DNA of 64,000 nt from Purpureocillium takamizusanense. Lineage: Eukaryota > Ascomycota > Sordariomycetes > Hypocreales > Ophiocordycipitaceae. Below are positions 32,595 to 45,241 of the stretch, piece by piece. The notes under the pieces were generated by a model. That model worked only from the letters and a program-made list of their open reading frames with translations. It searched no databases and was not told the origin of the DNA. The position numbers and the translations under genes were made by a program. The stretch is from assembly GCF_022605165.1 (NCBI RefSeq), contig NC_063075.1, forward strand, positions 124,001 to 188,000, read 5' to 3'. Position 1 is the first letter of the stretch. Each line of letters opens with the position of its first letter.

Positions 32595-33719
32595 ATATAA
32601 GATCCGCTGTTCCAGATGAGTATATGGAATGCAAGTAGAGTATGCACCCTATGCCGACAAATGCTCATCCAAGGTTTTCTGAAGCGCGAGCCGTGTAGAA
32701 TTGCGAAAGACCTGTCTCTCCGCTAGGGAAGCAAGGCGAGGGGGGTGCAGCCTGCGCATCACCCAAAGTCACGTTTTCCCATGGCCGTTGAGCCGCTGTA
32801 TGTGCTCGGTTCGCGCGGTTATCATATGCTACCAAAGATGCGAACCAACGACTAAGCGCCGGGGAAAGATATGATGCTCCTTCTGTTGAAAAGTAAAATG
32901 TGACGTGTGATGTCAAGCAGTCAGCCCGCATGAGCGGGCTGATACCTAAGCGGGTTGACAGGGTCAAGGCAAGCAGCAGAAACCTGTGAACTCAAGCACG
33001 TTTTCCATCACAAACACATCCATCACATTTCGCAACGGCCCGTCTCAGCCGGCTGCACGGAACGAACATGCCGGCTATGTCCTTGATTGGAAACACTTGT
33101 CTTGCGTCAACCGCCAAAAGCCTCATTAGGGATCGATGGGCTGAGCTGAGCATCCCAGTTTCGGAACCTATCCACTAGCTAACCTCGCAGGGGGGGGCCA
33201 TGGCCGTCCTCAGCTATAGATGCAATGTCACGTAAAAGCAACAAACACCCCGCCCGCGTGATGCTGGTTGATGCAGCCATGGAGGGGCTGAGCGGCAATG
33301 CGGCTCTGTTGAGGACCTCTGAATTGTCTGTCGCGTTAATTATTCCCCTCTACTTGCTTGTATGGTTCACCCGGTCTTCAAAGAAGCCTAGATCTGCTGT
33401 TGGCTGTTGGCTCCCGACATACAACCGTTCGATTCATTTTGCAATAGACTAGACAGACCTGCTGCCAGACGACGAGCGAAAGCATGGCCGAAGTGAAGGC
33501 GAGCTGTTGCCCAAATCGGTCAGTTCGACAACGGTAACTAACTCGTTTGATCTACGCATAGCGTCAGCCGAGCTTGTCTCGCGAGGTGATCACCACCATT
33601 ACAACGCAGAAAGACTGCATCGTAAGTGAGAAAGCGGTTCGTGTTGCGACGCCACATATTCAGACATTTTAGACAAACGCTGACGGAGAGACCTCACTCA
33701 GACGGTAAAGGACACTGCA
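32595..33719. other. Divergent promoter of the STAND-like/AAA pair
   Basis: It is 1.1 kb between two ATGs. A short TATATA lies directly before the STAND-like ATG. No coding region is supported; the 75-codon open frame at 33225 looks accidental. Confidence 0.5.
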
Positions 33720-36700
33720 ATGGAGTCCTCGAATGGAGATCAGCCCGCTTCAGTGCCCAGGCGTTACGACCCGGACCTGCTGATCGGATATGAATCCGAC
33801 AGCTCACTGACAAGTTGGAGCAGCTCATCATCACCACCAATAATAACGAGGAGGGCACATCGTACCGCCGCCAGGCGCGCAGATCGTGCCAAGAAACAGG
33901 CAGCCGGTAAAGCCGCAGAGCAGGACAGACTCCGCGAAGAAGAAACCAAGAAATGGATCTCGCGTCTGCGCAAGAGGCCCCCCGTCGTCGACTACAGGGA
34001 GGTCGACTACGAGCACTTCAAGAACCGCTACGGCCTGGACGACGGCCTGCACATCATCGAAGTTCTCCGCGCCAGCCCAACCACGCCGGACGACATCGAG
34101 GCGGAGAGGATACTGCGAAGCACGATGGGCAGGAGCCCGGCGCAAGAGCACCCGACCAAGGTGATGAATCCCGGCGCGTCCTGGTCGCAGCGGATCCGGA
34201 TCAATTCCGACGTGGTGTTGGACCACCTGGCGACCTTCTCTGGACCCGGTGGCGAGTGGCTGCGAGACGGCCCAAGGACCTTCTTCCGGCCGTTTCGCTG
34301 CCTTTTATACTATCAGCCGCAGATGCACAAGGCCTTGCGGGATCTAGAGGAGAAGTGGGCCGAGCTTGAGCAGTTGGACGACAACTCCGGACAGGAGACG
34401 GAGGCCGTGGAGAAACAAGTTGAGCAGACGCGAGTGGGAGAAGACGAAAAGGGTGACGGCAGCGATAGCGAGGGGGCCCGGGAGGAGGAGGAGACTGACT
34501 CGAACGCAGAAGGTCCCACGAGAGAAGAGGGCGTTGCTGCGCTGCGACACCTCCGCTGCTACGTCAACTTTGTCGAAAAACACCTCAAGCCGCTCGAGAA
34601 CCTTTTCGACGGCACGTCGAGAACGAGGGTCCGGTTCAACGACCTCGACCTTTTGTTCAAGCCGGGTGATCTGGTCTACTCGCCACACTGGCGATCGACC
34701 AGCGTCAGATCAGGACGCGACTACCAGTCACTCTGGAGGATATACCACGTATCGAGGCCATACTACGGTCGTTCGCAGCTCAACGACACCAGGCTCGACC
34801 TCGGAGGAGACGTCCTCCAGCTCTGCTCCTACAGCATCGACTACAACGGCGAGTCCTTCGGGCCGGTCAAGGCAAAGCACAGGATCAGCGCGTACGGGGG
34901 GGAAAAGGACATCACGGACCTGCCCGTCTACCCGCTGCGCTTCGCCGACGGCGCCGACAGGATCAGGGCGGAGCTGAAGAGGCAGGGCAGCTCGTTCCTG
35001 TCCTGCGTCACGCAGAACCACATGTACTACGAAGGGTGGACGATCCCCGTGCAGCGCAAAAGCAGCGGCGGCGAGAGCAACGAGGGCCCCGACGATCCCC
35101 CGGAGCACATCGACAGCGCCGTCATCCTCGACTTTGTGGAGGCCTTCAAGCATAACCCGGGCTGGAAGCCCAAGACCACCAAGATCGGGACCCGGACGCA
35201 GTTCCACAGCAAGGGTCTCGACAAGTTCCAGCTCGCGCACTGGTCCGACAGAGACAGGGGCGAGCTGTGGTACTCGGCCAGCGATCTTACGCAGAGACAA
35301 GACGGTGTCCACGTCCATCGCAAGAATGACTATCTCAACGACCACGATGCATTCGTTCAAGCTACGCGCAGCGGGGCGTTGAAGCTTCTGGAGAATGAAG
35401 AGGACATCATGCTCCTGCCTCGTCGGGTCGCGGTATACGCACTCAGGGAGCGGCGCTTCCTTCAAGTCGACGTCCTGTCGCTGCACAATCCAGCCGAGCA
35501 GCGGGCCTTGTTCAGGGACCTCAAGATCAACCCAAGCCACAAGCGCATGCTCAAGTCGCTGGTCGAAGCCCATTTTCGGAACCGTCACATACAGCGTCAG
35601 CACCCGCTGGTAAGGCTGAACCAGGATATCATCCAGGGCAAGGGCTCCGGCTTGTTCATCCTCCTGCATGGAGTGCCCGGCGTGGGTAAGACGGCCACTG
35701 CCGAGGCCATTGCCCATGAGAAGAACCAGCCGCTGTTCCACATAACCTGTGGCGACCTGGGTTTTACCCCGAAGGAGGTCGAGGGAGAGCTCAAAGAGAT
35801 CTTCCGCCTCGCCCATCTCTGGGACTGCGTGTTGCTTCTCGACGAAGCCGACATCTTCTTGGCGAGGCGGGACATGACCAACCTCAAGCGCAACGCGCTC
35901 GTTTCCGGTGAGCCATACATAGCCCACCCCTGGTCTTTGAGTAGTGTTGGCTAAAACCTTGACCAGTTTTCTTGCGGGTGCTCGAGTACTACAGCGGCAT
36001 TTTGTTCCTCACCACGAACCGAGTCGGGACCCTGGACGAAGCCTTCAAGTCTCGCATTCACATTAGCTTGTACTACGAGCGGTTGAACCTCAAACGCACC
36101 CTAGCCATCTTCGATGTCAACATCCGTCACCTCAAAGAAATCGAGGAGAAGAAGGAGAGGGAGCTGGCCGACAGCGACATGAAGGAGCCGTCTCTGCAGA
36201 TCAAAAGGGACAGCATCCTGCGTTTTGCAGAATGGCACTACAAAAACACGTCCCAGTCTGTGAGGTGGAACGGGCGACAGATTCGGAACGCCTTCCAGAT
36301 CGCGTCATCGCTCGCCCGATACGACGTCCACAAGAACGCGGCCGGGGACTTTGATTCCAAGGCGAAGAAGCAGGGCGAGTCGAACAAGGGTGTCGGGGAA
36401 TCGGACCCAGAACCCGTCCTGGACGAGAGGCATTTCGAACTGGTGTCCGAAGCCATCGAGCGATTTGACAATTACTTCTTCCTTGCCACCGGCGAGAGGG
36501 ACGAGGACACGGCGCGTAGAGAAATGGTTCGCGAGGACCACGCCCGCCACGAGGACCTTCTCCAGGTCCGGCCAAAACGCGACCCTCCATCTCCGCGTGC
36601 TACATCCTGGAACCGAGACACGCCAAGTCGAAGCAAGTATGATGGCAAGGAAAACCGCAGCCCGAAAACGCCCAAAGGCAACTCCAGCCTGCTCAGCAGC

Positions 36701-37042
36701 TCGGGAAGAAGTGGTCGGAGCGGCGGCGCCCGTGGCAGAGACACACGTGAGTATTCTTCTTCGTTTCAAGAACGAGACCACAGAGCCCCCTCCGTCGCGG
36801 GTTCGCGACGCGACGCCCGCTCGCACAAATACATGTCCGAGGAAGACGAGGACGAAGAGAAGGGCTATTACTCGGACGAATATGCGGCTGCTCACTGGTA
36901 TGAGGGAGACCGAGGACACAAGACCTCAGCCCGTCGAAGTCGAGGTAACCGTGGCACGTATGAGGATGGAGATGGAACGTACCGTGAGAAGCATCGCCAT
37001 GATCACGATGACGACGACGAAGATGACGACGAAGATGACTGA
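33720..37042 (+). CDS. AAA ATPase with fungal DUF7025-like N-terminal region
   Basis: Two exons, 33720-35907 and 35967-37042, give 1087 residues. The N-terminal third is charged, with KKWISRLRKRPPVVDYREVD and an Asp/Glu-rich segment near 225-270. A conserved block around residues 275-345 (LRCYVNFVEKHLKPLENLFD, DLDLLFKPGDLVYSPHW, LWRIYHVSRPYYG) matches the region next to AAA modules in a large fungal family (DUF7025, from memory). The AAA core has Walker A GVPGVGKT at 651-658, Walker B LLLDEADIFL near 705-714, ILFLTTNRVGTLDEAFKSRI as sensor 1, and an arginine-finger-like SR. The intron falls inside the AAA domain. The tail after about residue 930 is disordered and ends in an Asp/Glu run. It is divergent from the STAND-like gene. 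The client is unknown. Confidence 0.85.
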
Positions 37043-37593
37043 AGTAGCGGCCCGGTTGGGGCGTAAAGGCATGCCCTTTACTTGAGGTGTACGAGGATTC
37101 TTGCATAAATATGCGTGTCTTCGAGAGGTAGGGTTACACTGCACGGCCGTACGTACTACACTGGTGTCTTCGACAGCGGGTACAAGCCGATGCCTTGGCG
37201 ATGCTTGACTTGGCAAAACTCCAAGGGGTGAAAATAGAAGCATGCGTGACTCTTAACAGTGCTACTCACTGGTGATTCTCTTTGCCATTGCCTATATGCG
37301 TCCTCATAAGCCTCCATATACTTGAATCGTGCCCGATTTCGACCTTGCAGTGTCGTTCGTGTGTCGCACACAGGCAGGGTCCACTTCGAGCCCTCTCGGT
37401 GCTGAAGCTGCGTTGTACCGGTACGATCTGAGTGATAGAGATGTCGATGTGCGTTGCAGCGCGGCGCTGCCCTCCATGCCTGCTTCATGTGAGACCAACA
37501 AAAGAACCAGGGGCCGTAGCCGAGTGTTGCATGTGCCATCGACGGCTCGCCAGCCTGCACGTCCCGGTGTGTTCGTGTACAAGGGTTATGGTG
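37043..37593. other. Convergent intergenic region
   Basis: It holds the 3' ends of the AAA ATPase gene and the P450 gene. The short open frames have no recognisable product. Confidence 0.5.
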
Positions 37594-39400
37594 TTACAGA
37601 TGCCGTGTCCTCTCCTCCGCCTCCGCGATCCACGTCCGCAGCTTGGTCTCATCCCGCGCCCGAAGCCCGACCTTGAACGGCTTCGTGTCCATAGTGAGCG
37701 ACGTCGGCGTGTTGTTGGCCTCGATGGCGTCCATGGTGGGCGCGTCGGCGTGGTTCCGCGCCGGCACAACCTCAAACGCCGTAATGATGCGAATGTAAAA
37801 CGTGTACAGCTCGCGGTTCGCCAAGTGCGACCCGGCGCACATGCGCGACCCGGCCCCGTAGGCGTAGTGCGGCGTGCCCACCTCCTTGTCGTCGAGATAA
37901 CGTTCCGGAACAAACTCGTAGGGCTCCTTGAACCGCGCGTCGTCGTAGTCGGCCGCGTAGGCGTTCTATTTTGTTGGCATGTTTCGTCAGCATCTTCGTT
38001 CAACGCCTGCGCACGAAGACGTAGTCGACGAACCATGAAAAACGTGGTCCCCGCCGGTATCACGGTGCCCTCGTACGGGATGTCATGGATGCTCGTCCGC
38101 GGCAGGCAGATGGGGATTACGGTCCAGTATCGCAGCGTCTCCTTGACTAGCGCCGTAATGTACGGCACCTTTTCCTCTACCAGGCACTTTTCCCACGCTT
38201 CGCCGTTCGGGTACACCTCCTCGATGGCTCTCAGCGCCTTGGCCTGCACCGCCTGGCCCCTTTCCGTCGACAAGTACGCGAGGCCCATGATGACGTTGCC
38301 GGGGACTGTGTCGAGGCCAGCCGATACCATGGTAAGGCAGATTGACTTGAGCTCGGCTGCATTCGTTCCGATCAGCACTTTAATCGCGTGGCAAGCGTGG
38401 ACGTATCTGTTGCGAAGGGGGGGGGGGGGATGGTGAATCCCGGGCGCCTACCAAAGTTGAGCTTAGCCTCGGGGTCCTTGAGAATGTTTCCGGTGATGCA
38501 CGGCTTGTCCGTGCCCTTGGCGATGCGGTCTTGGAGGTTGGTGAGCATGTCCGTCAGGTACTTGTCCCGTCTGGCCCGGTACTCCTTGGCCGTCGAGTTC
38601 TGGGCCCCCCACAGCCGCAGCAGGGGGACATAATCCTGCCAGTTATTGCTGGTGGAGCGAAAATTGGAAATCTCGCGCTCCACGTGCGTAATCTCCTTGA
38701 GTAGAACGCTGTCGACGCTGCCATCGATGCGGAAACCGTAGTTGAGGGTGAGGGACGTGTTGAGCGCAAACCTCTGGACGTAGGCGTTGGGGTCGACGTC
38801 GACAGTGCCGCCCTTGGCGTCGTCGAGGAGCTCTTTAATGCTGACAGTGGACTCGAGGTCCAGGATGGGCATGTACGACTGCGTCGCGGGCCGGTTCAAC
38901 GCAGTGGCAGCGGCCTTGCGGCGGCGCTTGCACGATTCATCCCAGGGCGAGGTGCCGATGGTGAAGCCCTGGGACGAGGATACGACCGAGTGGAAGGTGT
39001 GGTAGGTCGGGCGAGAGATGAGGGCCGACTGGTGTGTAACCCAAAAGTGCCTGACGCTGTCATAGCTGTTGACGAAGATGATGCGCTGCGGACGGAGGTG
39101 GAGGTCAGCTTGCTGCTTGCACAGCTATCTATCTGTATCATGGGACGATGGATGTGCTACAGATGGTATGTAAATAAATACCTTGGTGCCGAGTCGCGTT
39201 TGAAAGACGGGCCCGTACTTGCGAGCCCATTTCTGTGTGACGCGGGCGTGGTCGACGCCGAGCTGCAGCAAGTTGCCAAAGATGGGAACACCAGGAATCT
39301 CGGGGAGACCCTTGATGCGGGGCACGTCGGTGGCGCTGAGGAACTTGATCAGGGCATAGATAGCGGCCAAGATGGCGATGCCCACGACTTGGTACGACAT
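37594..39400 (-). CDS. phacA: Cytochrome P450 CYP504-type, phenylacetate 2-hydroxylase
   Basis: Four exons, 39400-39182, 39085-38452, 38356-38034 and 37965-37594, give 515 residues. A membrane anchor at the N-terminus (MSYQVVGIAILAAIYALIKF) is followed by the Pro-rich hinge GLPEIPGVPIFGNLLQLGVD. The I-helix carries MVSAGLDTVPGNVI, the K-helix has ALVKETLRYWTV with the ExxR motif, then FVPERY, and the heme loop is YGAGSRMCAGSHLANRE with the ligand Cys. Blocks such as GFTIGTSPWDESCKRRRKAA, THVEREISNFRSTSNNWQDY and VDPNAYVQR match phenylacetate 2-hydroxylases (PhacA), which make 2-hydroxyphenylacetate on the way to homogentisate in the ER membrane. The substrate is assigned by resemblance; the sister PhacB type is the alternative. 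It is divergent from a Zn2Cys6 regulator gene. Confidence 0.85.
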
Positions 39401-40743
39401 GGCAAGCGAGGGCACGATGCTGCTTCACCGTTGGGTTGGGTGTCTCGCACGGCTTGTGAGATACGGATCTTTCATCTGCTTGGGCGAAGAAGACGTGGTC
39501 TTTATATTTATCCTCGCATGTCGGCTCGAGCCGTGTGTTGCCGTGAAGCAGTCCGCGGAGCCGGCCAGCGGGGGCGGCGCGCGCGGGGAAGCCTCTTGAT
39601 GGTGCCTACGGACGCCTTGACGTAGTGAATGCTGTGTAATTGGGCAATGATTGCTGCGCCATTGGACGAAGCGAGGAGGGCCGTTACCGTAGAGGGAGGA
39701 GGGGCCGGGTAGTTGCTCTGACGAGGAATCCGCTTCCGATTCCGTCGATTCCGATTCCAGTACGCCAACGCCACGGGCGGTTCGTTACCCCAGATTTTGG
39801 TGCGGCGGCTCCACGTTTGTCGGCGTCGATAGCGGGTCATGATGGACACGGGGGCGGGCGTCGAGCGTGGAGATGGGGGATGATTGATGGATTGATGGTG
39901 GCCGCTGCCCGAATCGAGCGAGGGGCAGTCTGCGTCTGCTGGACGCAAGAAAGGCGCCCAGCGGGCGGGCGGGCGACGTCTGCGCATGCGGTGGTGCCTG
40001 CGCCTGCGCTTGACGTCAAACGCGGCCTCGTGCAGCTGGGCGGCGTCGATGTCGAGACATTGGCGTCTGCAGAGACTCAAAGAAACAGGATACCTCTGCG
40101 TTGGCTGGCAAGACATGTTGACGTCGGCAAGAGCAGAGAGACAGATGGATGTCTGCCGCTGCGAGAGAGAGCGATGCCTGATGCCTGAGGTGGCAAGGCC
40201 GAAAACCAAGCAGGCAGGCATGAACTCGTGTTGGCAACGGCGACACGCCTCGCTCCTTCCTTGGAGTTGGTCGTCCAACAAGACGAAATTACTGATGCCT
40301 GCCCGCCCTGGTGGAGGCGATTGCCGATTGCGGAGACGACTTCAATCGGTGGCGGCGTCTGCCTACCTCCCTACGTACCGGCGAATGAGTGAGTGCCAGG
40401 ATGAGTGTTGAGTGAGTGAGTGAAAGAGAGCCAGAGATAACATAACCAACCCGACTCGGAGGGACGGACGGCGGCCCAAAAAAAGCTGGCTTGCCAAACA
40501 CGACCCCTTCATCAATTCCACTCGCATCGAAAATCATCGTTCCCCCGCACGCACGTCGACTTGCTTGCTTGGGACACCGTCGTCACGTACGCACTGCACC
40601 GCACTGCGCCGCATCGCACCGCATCGCACCGCACTGCACCGTCGCGTTCCGTCGAGGTCTCACTGCGAAACACCCACCAGTGTTGTCTTCTGCCATGTGT
40701 TGACACACACACACACACACACACACACGACGACGACAACGCC
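39401..40743. other. Divergent promoter of P450 and regulator
   Basis: It is 1.3 kb between two starts. It contains (AC)13 at 40703-40728 just before the regulator ATG, and short imperfect repeats CGCACTGCACCGCAC near 40590-40645. No coding region is supported. Confidence 0.5.
40703..40728. repeat. (AC)13 microsatellite
   Basis: Thirteen AC units 15 bp before the ATG of the Zn2Cys6 gene, probably in its 5' leader. Confidence 0.9.
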
Positions 40744-43111
40744 ATGTCCACCGCGCAGCAACCCTCCGTTTCAACATCGGCTTCGGCAACGGCCCCCAAC
40801 TTGCGCAAGCGTCGCTTTCCCTACACACAGGTCGCATGGTGCGTATGCTTTGCCTTTGATACCCCGTTCTGCATCGCTAACGGCGCGCCTGCAGCGACGA
40901 GTGTCAACGACGCAAGAGGAAATGCTCCGGCGAGCGTCCCTGCAAGGGCTGCCGAGACAGCAACGCCACGTGCCTCTTCGAACGCAGCACGCGGTTTAGA
41001 TCGGGGAGCCGGCGACAGTACGTCCTCCACCCCCAGCGTGTCGGCCTCGTCTGCAAGGTAGCGCGACGCATGTGCAGTACCTGCTACTAATCTGTCACCG
41101 CCGCCGCCGTCAGCAGAAGCAACGAGGGCCACCACAAGGTTCCCCTGCCCAAGGCCACCGACGCAGCCGCGCCAGGCACCTCCGAGTACTACCTCACTCT
41201 CGCGGGCAAGTTTTTGGCCTCGTCCAGACCCCAGCCCGACCATCTGACGGAACCCGCTGTTGAGACTACTCGCGTCGACATCCGCTTTCTCCAGTGCCTG
41301 ACTGACCACCGTCGTGCTGGCGACCCGGCTGGCATATTCGGTCTGCTCACCGAGACGCAGTGGGCTGGCATCCTGCAGAGCTATCAGGAAGAATGCGGTC
41401 TTCAATACCCATGCCTGGACCTGGACGAGCTGAGACGCGAGATACGGGCGGCAAACCGCGGCATCCCGGACTCGAATACCCCCCCGCGTAATCGCCGTAG
41501 CAGATCTGATGCGGCCATGCACCGGCAGCAACTCGGCGATATTGCCCTCTTGGTCTGTGCCATCGTCTCCATACTGGCCGACGCCAGAGCTATTGAGGTG
41601 GCCGACGCGACCGTTGATGAGATTCACGCTGCCACCCTCGTCAAGACTCACCTGAGCAGCATTGATCTCGACGACCTGGCCCTTCTCGTCCTCACAGTAG
41701 GTGGCAACTCGTGATCCTCCCCCCAACGGCATCGTGCCGTGTCTGACCTTGGTCTACAGAGCATATACTTTTTCCTTAGTGACCGAGAACAGCAAGCCTG
41801 GAGGGCCATTGGTATGGTAATGAGGCTGCTGCAGGAGTTGGGCTACCATAGCTTGCGGGGCTCTGGTGCAAGGGAAGAGCGGCTCCAAGACCGAGGCGAG
41901 AGGCTCTTCTGGACCGTCTACACGCTGGATCATCGATGGAGTTCTGGCACGGGGTTGCCGTTTGGCATCCAAGATTCTGATATTGATCACGACCCGACGT
42001 TTGCCGTACGCCTTTTGCCCTTTTTTCTTCCCATGTCCGGGACAGGACTCGCGCTAACGTGTGCAAGGACAACTCCATTTCCTCGGCCTATGTGAAGCAC
42101 ATGGTGGTGTATTGCCGCATTGCCTCGGACGTGCGCAAGGCTTTTCAGGAGCAATCAGCGTCCATACAGGGCATCTCAGACTCGACACGGGATTTCCTCG
42201 ATTTTCGAGTGCTTGAATGGCGCCGAAACCTTCCCGCACGACTCCAGTTCCAGGGAACCGAGGACAAATTCCACCCCGACAAGGAAAACCGCGGCCACTA
42301 CCGCATCCGATTGACCCTCTATCTGCGAGGCAATCAGATGAGGACGACGATCCACAGGAAATCATCTGTCCGCTCGGGGGCAAACAATCTGGATCCGTCC
42401 AACGCCAACGTCATGGCGGATGTAGCCCAGGACACCATCCGTGTGCTTGTAGGCCTCGCCCGCGACACGGACATATACCGCGCCCAGCACAGAACTTTTA
42501 ACCACTTTTTGCACACGGCCCTATCATCCCTTCTGCTCGCTATGTGCTGCACCGGCGACGTCGACATGGAGACATGTCTGCGGGATGCCCACGACGCAGT
42601 GGACTTGGTGAAACGCTTGTCGACCGAATCCCCCATCACTCGACGTCTGCTCGACAAGCTGCAGTACGTGCAAGATACGCTCAGCAGTCTTAGGCCCCCT
42701 CGCGCCGAGGAAACCGGGCGAAAGAGCCAAAAGCCTTCGCGCCAGGCGGAACCTGGAGCTACCCAGCCAACGAGGTATCCTGACGCTGCGGACACACTGC
42801 TGAACTTGCGCGACCAGCCCGGCTCGACAGGGGTTGCGCTGCCAGTTGCGGCCATGTCGCCTCCGGCCGACGGACTGCAGAGCCCATCCATGACGCGCGT
42901 GCCTTTCGGAAGCGACTCCTTCGCCGCCGTCACTCCATATGCACCGACGCCGTCGACATCGTCCGACTCCTTTGCACCCGCCCAGCCAAACTTTCCACTA
43001 GGCCTCCCCCAAGGCCTCGACTTTCCTGACTCGTCGGGCTATCTGACGCTGATGAGATTCCCAGAACTGGGTGAGATGTTGAACGATTACGAGAACAACT
43101 TTACCTTTTAG
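40744..43111 (+). CDS. Zn2Cys6 transcription factor next to the P450
   Basis: Five exons, 40744-40838, 40895-41017, 41114-41696, 41760-42005 and 42068-43111, give about 696 residues. The binuclear cluster is split by intron 1 and reads CDECQRRKRKCSGERPCKGC followed by RDSNATC, giving C-x2-C-x6-C-x5-C-x2-C-x6-C. It binds DNA in the nucleus. The middle homology region (fungal_trans type) has FFLSDREQQAWRAIGMVMRL, LQELGYHSL and RLFWTVYTLDHRWSSGTGLP. The C-terminal part is Ser/Pro-rich and ends with LPQGLDFPDSSGYLTLMRF and an acidic tail, a likely activation domain. Exon 3 could start three bases later. It may control the divergent CYP504-type gene; this rests only on position. Confidence 0.88.
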
Positions 43112-45241
43112 CGCGCCAACGTGGTCGATCCAGAGATGCGCATGCGTAATGTTTCTAGGTCCGTTGGAATAGGAGCGCTGGTAATTGTGGCCCGGCAAGC
43201 CGCGATAGATGTCTCTCTTCGCACCCATTCTCGGTACTCGTGTGAGCGGCCACACCAGTGACTGTAGTTTGTGACGAAATGATACCATGCCATTGCGAAC
43301 TCTCATCGAGGCATAGTCGTGGGCTCATCAATTAGATCGAATGTGTGCTATACCCCGCTGACTGCCGGGGAGCAGAACCCTTGTCGCATTCAAGCCCGTA
43401 TACGCATCCGGGTGCCCTCACTGGTGGAGGCCTCGGACTTGTCGGACATGGCATCTCCAGGCATCGAGATGCCCGATGCAGGACCGCGGGATCTGAGAAC
43501 AATTGAACGAACGGCCCAGGGTTGTTTCTTGGCCCCCGTCACACGCGAGCATTTGCTCGCTCTTCCATGGGTTATCCATCCAGGACCACATCGCATCATG
43601 ACAGGCGGACAGACAGACTCGGCTCGCTCGGCCAAGGTCCGGGACTATGGGAGCGGTCTATGCACGCGTCGTGGCAGGACCCTAGCGTTTTGATCCACGA
43701 CTGCAGCATGTGCATGGCAAACTGAGCCATGACCTGCTTACTCCCGCGTATTAAGCCCATTGTTCCATGGGGCATCATCCGTCTGCAACGAACATATCTC
43801 ATCCCTTGGCAAACACATTGTTGCTCGCCACTACAGCTGTTCTCCGTGGGTTCGTCGACTGCCACGAGACTACCTGCTCCACAAGGAAGTTGGCCGCAGG
43901 GACAAGCAGGCATCCTGGACTCAAATGGTTTGACGCTCGTGAATCCCCGTCACTCTTCGACCCGGTCACTCCTCGATACTGGCGCGTTACCGTCGCAGAC
44001 AGGATTTCTTTTGCTTCGACGAGGGTGGTTTCGGATTGGGCGTACGTCTTGATTTCCTTGACATGATTGTCTACCAAGATACCCACGAGCAGCCTCATCT
44101 ACGTGCACCCTGCTCTTGCACCCTATATGTGCGTATGGATCCATGGCAATAACATGACTATCAAAGAGGGACGCTTCGACGGAGCTGCGGTCTTGCTCCC
44201 TCATGGCCCACGCATCCGAGTATACGGCAGCCACCAGGCATGAAAATCTGAAGGCACTTCAACAGAGGAAATGAATCGTCACATGATAATTTCTCATCTC
44301 GGATGCAGTCGTTCGACTGCGATTCATCCCAAGGCGCAACGTGGCGATGGAGTCATCCAGCGGAGCTGATCATCTGATAAGATAAGATCCCAAGCCCCGG
44401 CGGGGAGGCTAATGCAAGCCTCGAGTAAACGTCTCGCGATGCCACTTCGTGGTTCGTTACGTAACGCTCCACCATAGGTTCGTGATTCGCCAAGAGTGCA
44501 TACTGGACGAAGCTTGCAAATTGGCATGTGAGGATATATTCTTTCGGCCGAGTTGCTGTCTGGCTTTGTGATTTGATGGTTGTGGGAGACGCGGCAGCGA
44601 GTGAGGTAGGCAGTCGTGGCATTGATACGCACAAGACTCTGACATAAGGCGAGGACGTGGACTCATCGTCTTCCTAGCATGCAACGGCTTGATGTAAAAG
44701 CCCATAGGACTCCGCCATATATATCGCTAGCTGTCTTCATCGGCGAGCCCACCGTCTCTTGGCGGCAGGCCGCACCGGCCGACGCAAGGATGATGCATCC
44801 TGAACCGCTAGAGCTTGTGGAGACAACCTACTTGTGCTGTTCAAGGGCATCACTCACTTCGCTTGCAGAACATGGGCCGCGAGAGAGCTGCACACGGGCA
44901 CGATGGTGGACCTGCCGGATGCTCGAAGCGATACTCGAGGCGAGCCGGGGAACTTTCAGGTTTCTCGGACAGCCTGAGCACACTAGTGACTTCTCGACAT
45001 GGCGACCCCCACGACATGGACTTCTCTCGCCCTATTGAGATGGTTCGGGAACCCTCTTGGCTGGATAGTTGCATATCCCAAAACGCCTGGTCCTGTCGGT
45101 TCCCGCCGAGCACCGAGTTGCCAAAGGGGTGCCGGCGTCTATAAAGCTGTGTACACCCTCGCGTGACATGTCTCTCACTCACAGGTCATAGGCAGCGCAC
45201 TGTTTTGTTCTGCAGCGCATCCCAAATTGCAAGTCGTTGCT
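43112..45241. other. Intergenic region
   Basis: It is 2.1 kb with short open frames on both strands, none with a recognisable motif, signal peptide or splice pattern. I see nothing supportable in it. Confidence 0.45.

Noticed and set aside
34728..35927. Minus-strand open frame of 399 codons
   Set aside because: It is antisense to the AAA ATPase, which has Walker motifs on the plus strand.
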